From positions 1,930-36,830 of the forward strand of contig VXMT01000226.1 in assembly GCA_009840965.1 (NCBI GenBank): 34,901 bases of DNA, given 5' to 3'. Position 1 is the stretch's first letter. Each line of letters opens with the position of its first letter. A program made the position numbers and the translations under genes. Origin of the DNA: Chloroflexota bacterium (GTDB lineage: Bacteria > Chloroflexota > Dehalococcoidia > UBA2979). The notes below the pieces were generated by a model that saw only the letters and a program-made list of their open reading frames with translations, made no database searches and was not told the DNA's origin. Below, in pieces: positions 6,946 through 14,246 of this stretch.

Positions 6946-7824
6946 TCAGGCCTTCGGCCGCATTCCGATCTCGCGCGGCGGCATGCCGAGGATGGCGCGC
7001 GCCTCGTCGGGCGTCGCCACCTCGCGGCCGGCCATGTGCGTCATCTCGACGGCCATCTCGACGTGCTCGACGTTCGTGTAGGCGTCGGCGCCGCGTTTGC
7101 CGTCGAGCATCGGGTTCTCGCCGATGCCGGTGCGGATATGGCCGCCGGTGGCGGCGGCGAGCAGGCTCGTGCGGCGCAGCGTCGGCTCGCCCGGAATGCC
7201 GTCGTAGACGGTGTTGAACCACTGGCAGGTCACCCCGGAGGGCACGAGGTCGAGGTACATCTTGAGGCCGTCGAGGCCGGCCGGCGGGCCGAGCGAGAAC
7301 TCGTTCCAGAAGATCTTGAGGGCCAGCGTGTCGTCGATCAGGCCCTGCTCGCGGAGGCGTGCGATGTGCCGCATGTGGCCGACGTGCCGCACGCCGATGC
7401 TGTAGCTGACGTTGAGCGCCCGCAGATCCTCGATGAACTTCGCGACGAAGCTCACGTCGTGCCCGGTGATGCCTTCCTCCGGGAAGATGTCAACCGTCGC
7501 CAGCTCCAGGCCCTCTTCCTCGTTGCGCGCCAGCTCGAAGAGGTGCGAGGTGTTCTCCTCGTGGGCGCCGCGCTGCGTCGGGTAGACCAGCACGTCCGGG
7601 CACTCCTCGCGGATCAGGCGGTAGCACTCGAGGTACATCTCCGTCCCGTGCTGCCAGAGGTTCTCGCCCTCCTCGTCGCGCGGGTGGTAGTGGATGATCG
7701 CGGCGCCCGCCTTCGCGGCGGCGATGCCGTCGCGCGCGCCTTCCTCGGGCCCGTAGGGGACGTGCGGGTTGTCCTCCTTGCGCGCCGACTCGTTGATCGA
7801 AGCCTCGATGATCAGCTTGTCCAT
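6946..7824 (-). CDS. Beta-keto acid cleavage enzyme (BKACE, DUF849)
   Basis: A 292-residue TIM-barrel zinc enzyme of the BKACE/3-keto-5-aminohexanoate cleavage (Kce) family. It condenses a beta-keto acid with acetyl-CoA and cleaves it to acetoacetate plus a new acyl-CoA. The zinc-binding HxH is H45 and H47 in IIHYHPRD, where R49-D50 completes the family motif. The later active-site segment reads RTGIGENP (R231, E236) rather than the RVGLED form of Kce, placing the acidic residue one position further along. The ending GREVATPDEARAILGMP is typical. It lies 40 bp downstream of a CaiB-type CoA-transferase on the same strand, probably as an operon, so CoA transfer followed by keto-acid cleavage is a reasonable joint role. 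The substrate is unknown. Confidence 0.88.
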   Translation of the reverse strand: MDKLIIEASINESARKEDNPHVPYGPEEGARDGIAAAKAGAAIIHYHPRDEEGENLWQHGTEMYLECYRLIREECPDVLVYPTQRGAHEENTSHLFELARNEEEGLELATVDIFPEEGITGHDVSFVAKFIEDLRALNVSYSIGVRHVGHMRHIARLREQGLIDDTLALKIFWNEFSLGPPAGLDGLKMYLDLVPSGVTCQWFNTVYDGIPGEPTLRRTSLLAAATGGHIRTGIGENPMLDGKRGADAYTNVEHVEMAVEMTHMAGREVATPDEARAILGMPPREIGMRPKA

Positions 7825-7864
7825 CGCCCGCTCCTCCCGCTCGCCCCGCGCCGCCCGGAACCGC

Positions 7865-9061
7865 TCAGCGCGCGGCGGTCACGCCCTTGTCGTGCAGTTG
7901 CTCGATGTCCGGCCAGTCGTAGCCGAGCTCGAGCAGGATCTCCTCGGTGTGCTGGCCCAGCTCCGGCGCGGGCGCGCGCACGCCGCCCGGCGTCTCGCTG
8001 AGCTGCACCGACATGCCGATCGTGCGGTGGCCGGGGAAGGTCGGGTGATCGAGGTCGATCAGGTAGCCGTTCTGCCAGTGCTGCGGCTCGGCGGACACGC
8101 CCGCGTAGTCGTAGACCGGACCGCAGGGAACCTCCGCCTCGACGAGGGCGGCCAGCCACTCCTCGCGCGGCTTCGTGGCGAAGACGGCGCTCAGCTCCCC
8201 GGCCAGCCACGCGCCGTTGTCGAAGCGCGCGAAGGGGTCCGCGGAGCGCGGATCGTCGATCAGGTCCTCGCGCTCCATCACGCGGCAGATCCTCGGCCAG
8301 AACTTCGGATCGAGGCCGGCGATGGTGAACCACTCGCCGTCGGAGGCCTGGTACCAGCTGAACGCGGCGTTGCGCGAGGCGCCGGGATTGCGCCGCTCCT
8401 GCTTGCCGGTGTGCAGGTAGGTGAGCAGCGAGAAGCCCTGCAGCGAGATCATCGCGCCGAGCTGGGAGACGTCCACCTTCTGGCCCACGCCGAAGCGCTC
8501 GCGGGCGAGCAGCGCCGTCATCACGCCGTAGGCGAGCGTCATCCCGCCGACCTGGTCGGCGAGCCCCCAGGCAACCGAGGTGGGCGTCGCTCCCGGTCCG
8601 CCGCCCTGCGCGACGAGGGCGCCGCTCATGCCCTGCGCGACGTGGTCGAAGGAGCCGCGGCTGCTCCACTCGCCGTCCGGGCCGAAGCCGCTGTTGACCG
8701 CGTAGATCAGCCGCGGGTTGAGCGGCGCCATCTCGTCGTAGCCGATCCTGAGGCGGTCGAGGACGCCGGGGCGGAAGTTCTCCACCACCACGTCGACCTT
8801 CGGCACCAGCTTGCGGATGACCTCACGGCCCTCCTCGGTGCGGAGCTCGAGCGTGATGCTGCGCTTGCCGCGGTTGAGCGCCTCGAAGTAGGCGGAGAAG
8901 CCGTCGGGCAGCCGCATGACGGAGCGGCCCGGGTCGCCGTCGCCGGGCAGCTCCACCTTGAGCACCTCGGCGCCCATGTCGGCGAGCAGTTGCGTGCCGT
9001 GTGGTCCGTTCTGGTAGCGGGTGAAGTCGAGGATGCGGATCCCCTCGAGGGGTGACGGCAT
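7865..9061 (-). CDS. CaiB/BaiF family CoA-transferase (class III)
   Basis: A 398-residue class III CoA-transferase that moves CoA between carboxylic acids. It has the family opening PLEGIRILDFTR, the loop LNRGKRSITLEL (62-73) and VVVENFRPGVLDRLRIGY (91-108). The catalytic aspartate is D169 (GLADQVGGM), the same number as in formyl-CoA transferase. ATG 9061 is preceded by AAGGAG, six bases away. The frame is open far upstream, but only as antisense to the molybdenum hydroxylase. It leads an operon with BKACE and is divergent from the Mo hydroxylase. A TGCTAAGT element on its strand (9137-9130) is a weak -10 candidate. A second CaiB lies at 30178-31458. Confidence 0.9.
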   Translation of the reverse strand: MPSPLEGIRILDFTRYQNGPHGTQLLADMGAEVLKVELPGDGDPGRSVMRLPDGFSAYFEALNRGKRSITLELRTEEGREVIRKLVPKVDVVVENFRPGVLDRLRIGYDEMAPLNPRLIYAVNSGFGPDGEWSSRGSFDHVAQGMSGALVAQGGGPGATPTSVAWGLADQVGGMTLAYGVMTALLARERFGVGQKVDVSQLGAMISLQGFSLLTYLHTGKQERRNPGASRNAAFSWYQASDGEWFTIAGLDPKFWPRICRVMEREDLIDDPRSADPFARFDNGAWLAGELSAVFATKPREEWLAALVEAEVPCGPVYDYAGVSAEPQHWQNGYLIDLDHPTFPGHRTIGMSVQLSETPGGVRAPAPELGQHTEEILLELGYDWPDIEQLHDKGVTAAR

Positions 9062-9207
9062 GAGCTGCTCCTTCCGCGCCGCGATCGGCCACGATCGGGC
9101 GCGTGCCGTTCGTCGTTCTCCGGAGCAAGACTTAGCACAGACGGAGATCGCCTGTCGCGCCCGCAGGCCCGGCTGCCCTCGGGCATCGGAACAACGGGTG
9201 GATTCGC

Positions 9208-9213
9208 TACAAT
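9208..9213 (+). promoter_or_regulatory. -10 element for the Mo-hydroxylase operon
   Basis: TACAAT (5 of 6 to TATAAT), preceded by CGC, lies 61 bp before the chosen ATG. No good -35 lies 16-18 bp upstream. It sits in the 213-bp divergent gap (9062-9274) shared with the CaiB operon. Confidence 0.4.
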
Positions 9214-9274
9214 GCACGGCGGATCGCGCCGCAGACGCCGCGAACGCCGAGCGCCCGACGAAGGAGAGCAGCGC

Positions 9275-11578
9275 ATGGTCGCCACAGACAAGCCGTACGA
9301 GGTGATCGGAACCCGCCCCGTCCGCCACGATGGAGCCGACAAGGTGACCGGACGCGCGCAGTACGGCGCCGACGTGCGGCTGCCGCGCATGCTCTACGGC
9401 CGCGTCAAGCGCAGCCCCGTCGCGCATGCGCGCCTGATCAGCATCGACACCTCGAAGGCGGAAGCCCTCGAGGGCGTACAGGCCGTGATCACGGCCGCCG
9501 ACATGCCGGACCCCGGCGACCGCATCGTCTCGACGATCCGCGGCCTGACGCCGCTGCGCTGGCTGCGCGGCTTCCTGCTCGCCAACGAGAAGCTGCTCTT
9601 CCGCGGCCACCCGATCGCCGCCGTCTGCGCCACTGACCCGCACATCGCCGAGGACGCCATCGACCTGATCGAGGTCGAGTACGAGGAGCTGCCGCCCGTG
9701 CTCGACGTGCAGGAGGCGATGTCCGAGGCGGCCCCGGTGCTGCTCGAGGACCTGCGCACCGAAGTGCTGGCGCAGGCCGCCTACAACTCCCCGGGTGATG
9801 CGGCGACCGACCAGCAGACCAACATCGCCAAGCACCTCGTGATGGAGCTCGGCGACACCGGGGCGGGCTTCGCCGAGGCGGACATCGTCCTCGAGGGCGA
9901 GTACGGCACGACGATGGCCCACCAGGGCTACATCGAGCCGCACGCCTCGACGGCGATGTGGCAGCAGGACGGCGAGCTGATCGTCTGGACCTCGACGCAG
10001 GGCGCCTTCGGCATCCGTGACAACCTCTCGATGATCCTCGATCTGCCCGTCTCGCAGGTGAAGGTGATCCCGACGGAGATCGGCGGCGGCTTCGGCGGCA
10101 AGCTGAAGCTCTACTACGAGCCGCTCGCGGCGCTGCTCTCCCGCAAGACCGGCCACCCGGTCAAGATGCAGATGACCCGCACCGAGGTCCTCGAGGCGAG
10201 CGGCCCGACCTCCGGGACGCACCACCGCGTGAAGATCGGCGCGAAGAACGACGGCACGATCACCGCCGTCGAGGGCCACTTCGCCTACGAGGCCGGCGCC
10301 TACCCGGGCTCGCCCTACGTCGCCGGCGCGCGCTGCGCCTTCGGCCCCTACGACATCCCCAACCAGTTCGTCGAGGCCTGGGACGTCGTCCTCAACAAGC
10401 CGCAGGTCGCCGCCTATCGCGCGCCCGGCGCGCCCTCCTCGGAGTTCGCGGTCGAGTCGCTGCTCGACGATCTGGCCGAGCGGCTGGAAATGGACCCGAT
10501 GGACCTCCGGCTCAAGAACTCCGCCGTCGACGGCACGCGCCGCACCGACGGCGCCACGTTCGGCTCGATCGGCGCCCGGGAGGTGATGGAGGAGATCAAG
10601 AACAGCGAGCACTACCGCTCCGAGCTGCAGGGCGAGAACCGCGGCCGCGGCGTCGCGATGGGCTTCTGGTTCAACGGCGGTAACGAGTCCAGCGCCTACG
10701 CCAACGTCAACGCCGACGGCACGGTCAGCCTCGTCACCGGCTCGGTGGACATCGGCGGCCAGCGCGCCGCGCTGGCGATGACGCTCGCGGAGACGCTCGG
10801 CCTCACGGCAGAGGACGTGCACCCCTCGGTGGCGTCGGACACGGACTCGATCGGCTTCACCGGCAACACCGGCGGCAGCCGCACCACCTTCGCGACCGGC
10901 TGGGCCGCCTACGAGGCGGCGATGGACATCCGCCGCCAGCTCGAGGAGCGCGCCGCACAGATTTGGGAGTGCGAGCGCGACGACGTGAGCTACGGCGACG
11001 ACGGCGTGATTCGCGGCCCCGCGGACGACGACGGCAACGAGCGCTCCCTGACCTTCAAGGAGATCGCGGGGCAGCTCGGTATGACCGGCGGGATGATCCA
11101 GGGCCGCGCCAACGTCAAGCCCACGACCGTCGGGCCGGCCTTCGCCGGGCACATCGTCGACGTCGAGGTCGACCCGGAGACGGGCAAGGTCGACATCCTG
11201 CGCTACACCGCGGTGCAGGACGTGGGCACGGCCGTCCACCCCTCGTACGTCGAGGGCCAGATCCAGGGCGGCGTCCAGCAGGGCGTCGGCATGGCGCTGA
11301 GCGAGGGCTACGACTTCGACGAGACCGGCCGCATGCGCAACGCGAGCCTGCTCGACTACCGCATGCCGACCGCGCTCGACCTGCCGATGATCGAGACGAT
11401 CCTCGTCGAGGTGCCGAATCCCGGCCACCCCTACGGCGTGCGCGGCGTCGGCGAGGTGCCGATCGTGCCGCCGCTGGCGGCCGTCGCCAACGCGATCGAG
11501 GACGCGATCGGCGTGCGCATGAGCAAGCTGCCCGCCACGCCCGACGCGATCCTCGCGGAGCTCTACCCGGAGGAGTAG
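9275..11578 (+). CDS. Molybdenum hydroxylase large subunit (xanthine dehydrogenase/aldehyde oxidase family)
   Basis: A 767-residue molybdopterin-binding catalytic subunit. An aldehyde oxidase/xanthine dehydrogenase a/b hammerhead (about 15-135) is followed by the Mo-cofactor domains. Motifs are GGGFGGK (270-276), AYRAPGAPSSE (380-390), QGGVQQGVGMALSEG near 670, and GVRGVGEVPIVPP with the likely base E727. The form I CO-dehydrogenase loop AYxCSFR is absent, so this is not CO dehydrogenase; hydroxylation of an N-heterocycle, purine-like compound or aldehyde is more likely. ATG 9275 follows AAGGAG at 9261-9266. The FAD (medium) and 2Fe-2S (small) subunits that normally accompany it are not in the window. 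An alpha/beta hydrolase follows after 47 bp and may hydrolyse the hydroxylated product. Confidence 0.9.
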   Translation: MVATDKPYEVIGTRPVRHDGADKVTGRAQYGADVRLPRMLYGRVKRSPVAHARLISIDTSKAEALEGVQAVITAADMPDPGDRIVSTIRGLTPLRWLRGFLLANEKLLFRGHPIAAVCATDPHIAEDAIDLIEVEYEELPPVLDVQEAMSEAAPVLLEDLRTEVLAQAAYNSPGDAATDQQTNIAKHLVMELGDTGAGFAEADIVLEGEYGTTMAHQGYIEPHASTAMWQQDGELIVWTSTQGAFGIRDNLSMILDLPVSQVKVIPTEIGGGFGGKLKLYYEPLAALLSRKTGHPVKMQMTRTEVLEASGPTSGTHHRVKIGAKNDGTITAVEGHFAYEAGAYPGSPYVAGARCAFGPYDIPNQFVEAWDVVLNKPQVAAYRAPGAPSSEFAVESLLDDLAERLEMDPMDLRLKNSAVDGTRRTDGATFGSIGAREVMEEIKNSEHYRSELQGENRGRGVAMGFWFNGGNESSAYANVNADGTVSLVTGSVDIGGQRAALAMTLAETLGLTAEDVHPSVASDTDSIGFTGNTGGSRTTFATGWAAYEAAMDIRRQLEERAAQIWECERDDVSYGDDGVIRGPADDDGNERSLTFKEIAGQLGMTGGMIQGRANVKPTTVGPAFAGHIVDVEVDPETGKVDILRYTAVQDVGTAVHPSYVEGQIQGGVQQGVGMALSEGYDFDETGRMRNASLLDYRMPTALDLPMIETILVEVPNPGHPYGVRGVGEVPIVPPLAAVANAIEDAIGVRMSKLPATPDAILAELYPEE

Positions 11579-11625
11579 GCCGGCCGGAGGGCCAGCCGCC
11601 TGGTCGCCGCTCGGCGGGAGTTGCG

Positions 11626-12585
11626 ATGTACCTGAACGAGTTCGCGCCGGACCTTGACGCCCTCGACATGACGGGCGCCGAGGAGTTCGAGAGCCTGCTG
11701 CGGAGCGCGAGCGATCTCGGGATCCCGCATGACCGCGACGTGCGCTACGTCTCGCGTAACACCGTGGTGCAGCGGCAGCGCTTCCACTTCCTGGAGTGGG
11801 GCGACCCGGCCGGCCCGCCGCTGCTGCTGTTGCACGGCGGCAACCAGTCCTCGCACTCATGGGACCTCGTGAGCCTCCACCTCGCCGATCGCTACCGCGT
11901 GCTGGCGCTCGACCAGCGCGGGCACGGCGACAGCGAGTGGGCGCGCGACGCCGCCTACGGCATCGGCCACATGGCCGAGGACGCGATCGCCTTCATCGCG
12001 CAGCAGGGCCTCGATCAGCCGATCATGATGGGTCACTCGATGGGCGGACGCGTCACCATGGAAGTGCTGAAGCGCCGCCCGGGCATCGCCCGCGCCGCCG
12101 TCTTCGTCGATGTCGGCCCGGTGATCAGCGGCCCGGGCACGCAGGCGATCCGCAACTTCATCCAGCGCAACGTCGAGTTCGACGACCTTGAAGCGTTCAT
12201 CGACCGGGTCGCGGAGTACGACCCGTACCGCACGCGCGAGCACATCACGCGCACGGTCCGCTACAACCTGATCCGGCGCGCCGACGGCCGCTACATCGCG
12301 AAGTCCGACCGCATCCTGCACGACCCCGGCTTCCGCCGCGTTCGCGAGGGCGACGGCGTCCCGCTGAGCATCGGCCTCGAGGTGGTGCGGGGCTTCGACC
12401 TCCCGGCGCTCGTGATCCGCGGGGGCGACTCGAACGTGCTGACCGAGCAGGGCGCGGAGGAGTTCGCGGCGGCGATGCCTCAGGGGCAACTGCAGACCGT
12501 GCCGGACTGCGGACATAACGTTCACTCCCAGAACACGCCCGGCTTCCTCGAAGCGGTGACGCCGTTCCTCGACGCGCTGACGTAG
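11626..12585 (+). CDS. Alpha/beta-fold hydrolase
   Basis: A 319-residue serine hydrolase. It has the oxyanion-hole turn HGGNQSS (70-76), nucleophile S138 in GHSMGG, D268 in IRGGDSN and H297 in DCGHNVHS. A cap region lies around 165-255. The length is normal for the epoxide hydrolase/meta-cleavage hydrolase/esterase group, which cannot be separated by motif alone. The start at ATG 11626 is preceded by CGGGAG; the same frame is open upstream only as a shadow of the Mo hydroxylase gene. It follows that gene closely in the same direction and is probably its operon partner, acting on a hydroxylated, ring-opened or esterified intermediate. A palindromic repeat begins directly after the stop codon. 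Confidence 0.87.
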   Translation: MYLNEFAPDLDALDMTGAEEFESLLRSASDLGIPHDRDVRYVSRNTVVQRQRFHFLEWGDPAGPPLLLLHGGNQSSHSWDLVSLHLADRYRVLALDQRGHGDSEWARDAAYGIGHMAEDAIAFIAQQGLDQPIMMGHSMGGRVTMEVLKRRPGIARAAVFVDVGPVISGPGTQAIRNFIQRNVEFDDLEAFIDRVAEYDPYRTREHITRTVRYNLIRRADGRYIAKSDRILHDPGFRRVREGDGVPLSIGLEVVRGFDLPALVIRGGDSNVLTEQGAEEFAAAMPQGQLQTVPDCGHNVHSQNTPGFLEAVTPFLDALT

Positions 12586-12672
12586 CGACCTCTGCGAAAC
12601 CCCCTCCTCAGGGCAGCGAGCGCATCCCTTCCGGTCCCCTCTCCCCGAGGGAGAGGGTTAGGGTGAGGGAGG
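12586..12672 (+). repeat. Palindromic intergenic repeat, copy 1
   Basis: It begins directly after the hydrolase stop codon with CGACCTCTGCG. It includes GGGCAGCGAGCG and a perfect hairpin CCCTCTCCC-CGA-GGGAGAGGG (12637-12657), followed by TTAGGGTGAGGGAGGG. Copy 3 at 34694-34760 shares this order with short gaps and also starts directly after a TAG stop. The hairpin could end transcription of the Mo-hydroxylase operon, although no T-tract follows. Confidence 0.65.
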
Positions 12673-12728
12673 GTCGCCCTCCAGGATTGCGTTGTGCCAT
12701 CGGGGCTCTCGGAGGTGCGCGGGAGTCC

Positions 12729-12777
12729 TCCCCCTCACCCCCGCCCTCTCCCCAGGGAGAGGGAGCCGGATCGGGCT
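12729..12777 (-). repeat. Palindromic intergenic repeat, copy 2 (inverted)
   Basis: The same hairpin core (CCCTCTCCC-CA-GGGAGAGGG, 12744-12763) lies in opposite orientation to copy 1: the GTGAGGG-type tail is on its left as CCCCTCACCC. To the right it shares GGGAGCC-GATCGG with the right flank of copy 3. Copies 1 and 2 form a head-to-head pair around about 55 unique bases. Confidence 0.55.
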
Positions 12778-12787
12778 TGTGGGAGCT

Positions 12788-12809
12788 TCGCAACGGTCCC
12801 GCGTTGCGA
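12788..12809. repeat. 8-bp inverted repeat TCGCAACG / CGTTGCGA
   Basis: Perfect 8-bp arms (12788-12795 and 12802-12809) with a 6-nt spacer lie just right of repeat copy 2. A third CGTTGCGA occurs at 12857-12864. The function is unknown: possibly the end of the mobile repeat or a protein-binding site. With the repeats and the terminator, this accounts for most of the 293-bp convergent gap 12586-12878. Confidence 0.4.
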
Positions 12810-12833
12810 CGCGGCCGGACGCCGGACAGCAAG

Positions 12834-12856
12834 AAGGCCGCCCGACGGGCGGCCTT
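12834..12856 (-). terminator. Intrinsic terminator of the luciferase-like monooxygenase gene
   Basis: A perfect 10-bp stem AAGGCCGCCC-GAC-GGGCGGCCTT lies 22 bp past the stop of the minus-strand gene. On that strand the stem is followed by CTTGCTGT. The A-rich opposite side could make it work in both directions for the convergent pair. Confidence 0.7.
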
Positions 12857-12878
12857 CGTTGCGAGGTCTGCGAGGTGT

Positions 12879-14069
12879 CTAGCGCGCGTCCGGGTCGAAC
12901 TCGGGAATGAGCTCGCCGGTGAGCCGGATGCTCTTCATGATCGCCTCGTGTGGAAGCGCGCCGACCTGGTGGAAGGACATCAGGCGGTCGATGCCGGCGT
13001 CCTGGTAGACCTTCATCCCTTCGCGAACCTGGTCCTGGCTGCCGACGATCAGCGAGTGCTGCTTGGAGAGCACCTCCCAGACCTCCTCGGGGGTGACTTC
13101 CTCACCCTCCATCACCTTGGCGACGATCAACTGCGCCTCGGTCACCGCGTCGTCGGCGTGCTCACGCAGGAACTGGCCGGTGAGGCCGCCGCCCGCCGGG
13201 TCGGCCGCCGCCGCCTCCAGCTCCCTGGCGGTGAGCACGAAGGACTCCTTCGCCTCGAAGAAGGTGAAGGCGCCGTTGGTGTACCAGGCGGCCGCGTCGG
13301 CGGCGCCGTTCTCCATCGCCTGCTGCTCGCTCTCGGCGGCGTGCACGAAGGTGAAGAAGGCAACTTGATCGTTGATCTCCTCGCCCACCGGCTCGCACTC
13401 CTTGATCGCGTCGCGGTAGAGGCCGATCCACTCAGCGACCTGGTCGAGCGAGGCCCAGAGCGTGACGCCGAGGGCGCCGACGCCGTTGCGGCCCGCCTGC
13501 TCGAACGAGGTCGGGCTGGAGCAGGCCTGCCAGAGCTTCGGGTGCGGCTTCTGGTAGGGCTTCGGGATGATCGAGACGTTGTTGATCTCGTAGAAGTCGC
13601 TCTTCCACGAGAAGTCGTCGCTGGTCCACATCTTCGGGATCATCTCGAAGGCTTGCTGCATCTGGTCGCGCGTGTCGTCGGGGTCGATGTTGAAGGTGCG
13701 CCACTCAGGGATGGTGGAGCGGGCGAGGCCGAGTTCGAAGCGGCCGTTGCTGACGTGGTCCAGGAAGGCGGCGCGCTCCGCAACCCGGATCGGGTGGTTG
13801 AAGCGGAAGGGGGAGAGCACGGCGGAGTGGCCGACGCGCAGGTTCTGCGTGTTGGCGGCGATGTTGGTGAGCATGATCTCCGGCGCCGAGCTGTAGCTGA
13901 ACTCGACGGCGGTGTGGTGCTCCACCTCCCACCAGATGCCGTAACCCATCTCGTCGGCGAGCTTCGCCTGCGCGAGGGTCTCCTCAAACAGCCGATGCTC
14001 ATGGTTCTCGACGTCGGGGCCCCAGAGCTCCTTCGGTTGCTGCATCTCGGAGAAGATGTCGACCTTCAC
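12879..14069 (-). CDS. LLM class flavin-dependent oxidoreductase (luciferase-like monooxygenase)
   Basis: A 396-residue bacterial-luciferase-like TIM-barrel monooxygenase, using reduced flavin (FMNH2 or F420H2) and usually O2. Recognisable segments are ADEMGYGIWWEVEHH, the substrate/flavin region HSAVLSPFRFNHPIRVAERA, SNGRFELGLARS and the C-terminal QHSLIVGSQDQVREGM. I chose the GTG at 14069 because AAGGAG (14081-14076) stands six bases before it. An in-frame ATG at 14096 has no clear ribosome site and would add nine basic residues (MARAKKEQR). It has its own promoter (14136-14164) and terminator, so it is monocistronic, although crotonase paralogue 3 lies upstream on the same strand. Hydroxylation or C-S/C-C/ester-forming oxidation of an organic substrate is likely; the substrate is unknown. 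Confidence 0.87.
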   Translation of the reverse strand: MKVDIFSEMQQPKELWGPDVENHEHRLFEETLAQAKLADEMGYGIWWEVEHHTAVEFSYSSAPEIMLTNIAANTQNLRVGHSAVLSPFRFNHPIRVAERAAFLDHVSNGRFELGLARSTIPEWRTFNIDPDDTRDQMQQAFEMIPKMWTSDDFSWKSDFYEINNVSIIPKPYQKPHPKLWQACSSPTSFEQAGRNGVGALGVTLWASLDQVAEWIGLYRDAIKECEPVGEEINDQVAFFTFVHAAESEQQAMENGAADAAAWYTNGAFTFFEAKESFVLTARELEAAAADPAGGGLTGQFLREHADDAVTEAQLIVAKVMEGEEVTPEEVWEVLSKQHSLIVGSQDQVREGMKVYQDAGIDRLMSFHQVGALPHEAIMKSIRLTGELIPEFDPDAR

Positions 14070-14135
14070 TCGCTGCTCCTTCTTCGCTCTCGCCATCGCC
14101 GCCCGAGCGCGCCGGCGAGCCGTGTGCCGCAGGCC

Positions 14136-14164
14136 AGCATCGGGACGAATACCGCGAGTGTCAA
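14136..14164 (-). promoter_or_regulatory. Promoter of the luciferase-like monooxygenase gene
   Basis: On the minus strand a perfect TTGACA (14164-14159) is followed after 17 bp by GATGCT (14141-14136), which resembles the TATGCT elements at 4040 and 33006. It lies between the terminator of the upstream crotonase gene and the GTG start, 66 bp before it. Confidence 0.5.
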
Positions 14165-14192
14165 ACGGGGCGGGGAGGGCAGCGCACAGCAA

Positions 14193-14217
14193 GGGGGCTG
14201 CCACACCGGCAGCCCCC
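14193..14217 (-). terminator. Intrinsic terminator after crotonase paralogue 3
   Basis: A perfect 10-bp stem GGGGGCTGCC-ACACC-GGCAGCCCCC lies 29 bp past the stop of the minus-strand crotonase. On that strand it is followed by TTGCTGTGCG. The tail matches the one after the 12834-12856 stem (CTTGCTGT). Confidence 0.7.
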
Positions 14218-14246
14218 TGCGTTGTGGCCTCGGATGGCCTCGCGCG

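Noticed and set aside
9275-11578. Aerobic CO dehydrogenase large subunit (coxL)
   Set aside because: The form I active-site loop AYxCSFR is absent (AYRAPG instead), and coxM/coxS are not present.
9062-11860. Very long minus-strand open frame continuing upstream of the first CaiB gene to 11860
   Set aside because: It is antisense to the well-supported Mo hydroxylase, is made of Arg/Ala/Val/His-rich low-complexity sequence, and arises from G+C-rich third positions. The CaiB gene has a clear ATG and ribosome site at 9061.
12593-12880. Pair of terminal inverted repeats defining a MITE over the whole 12586-12878 gap
   Set aside because: GCGACCTCTGCG at the left and the right-end GAGGTCTGCGAGG resemble each other only loosely when inverted, and no target-site duplication is visible.
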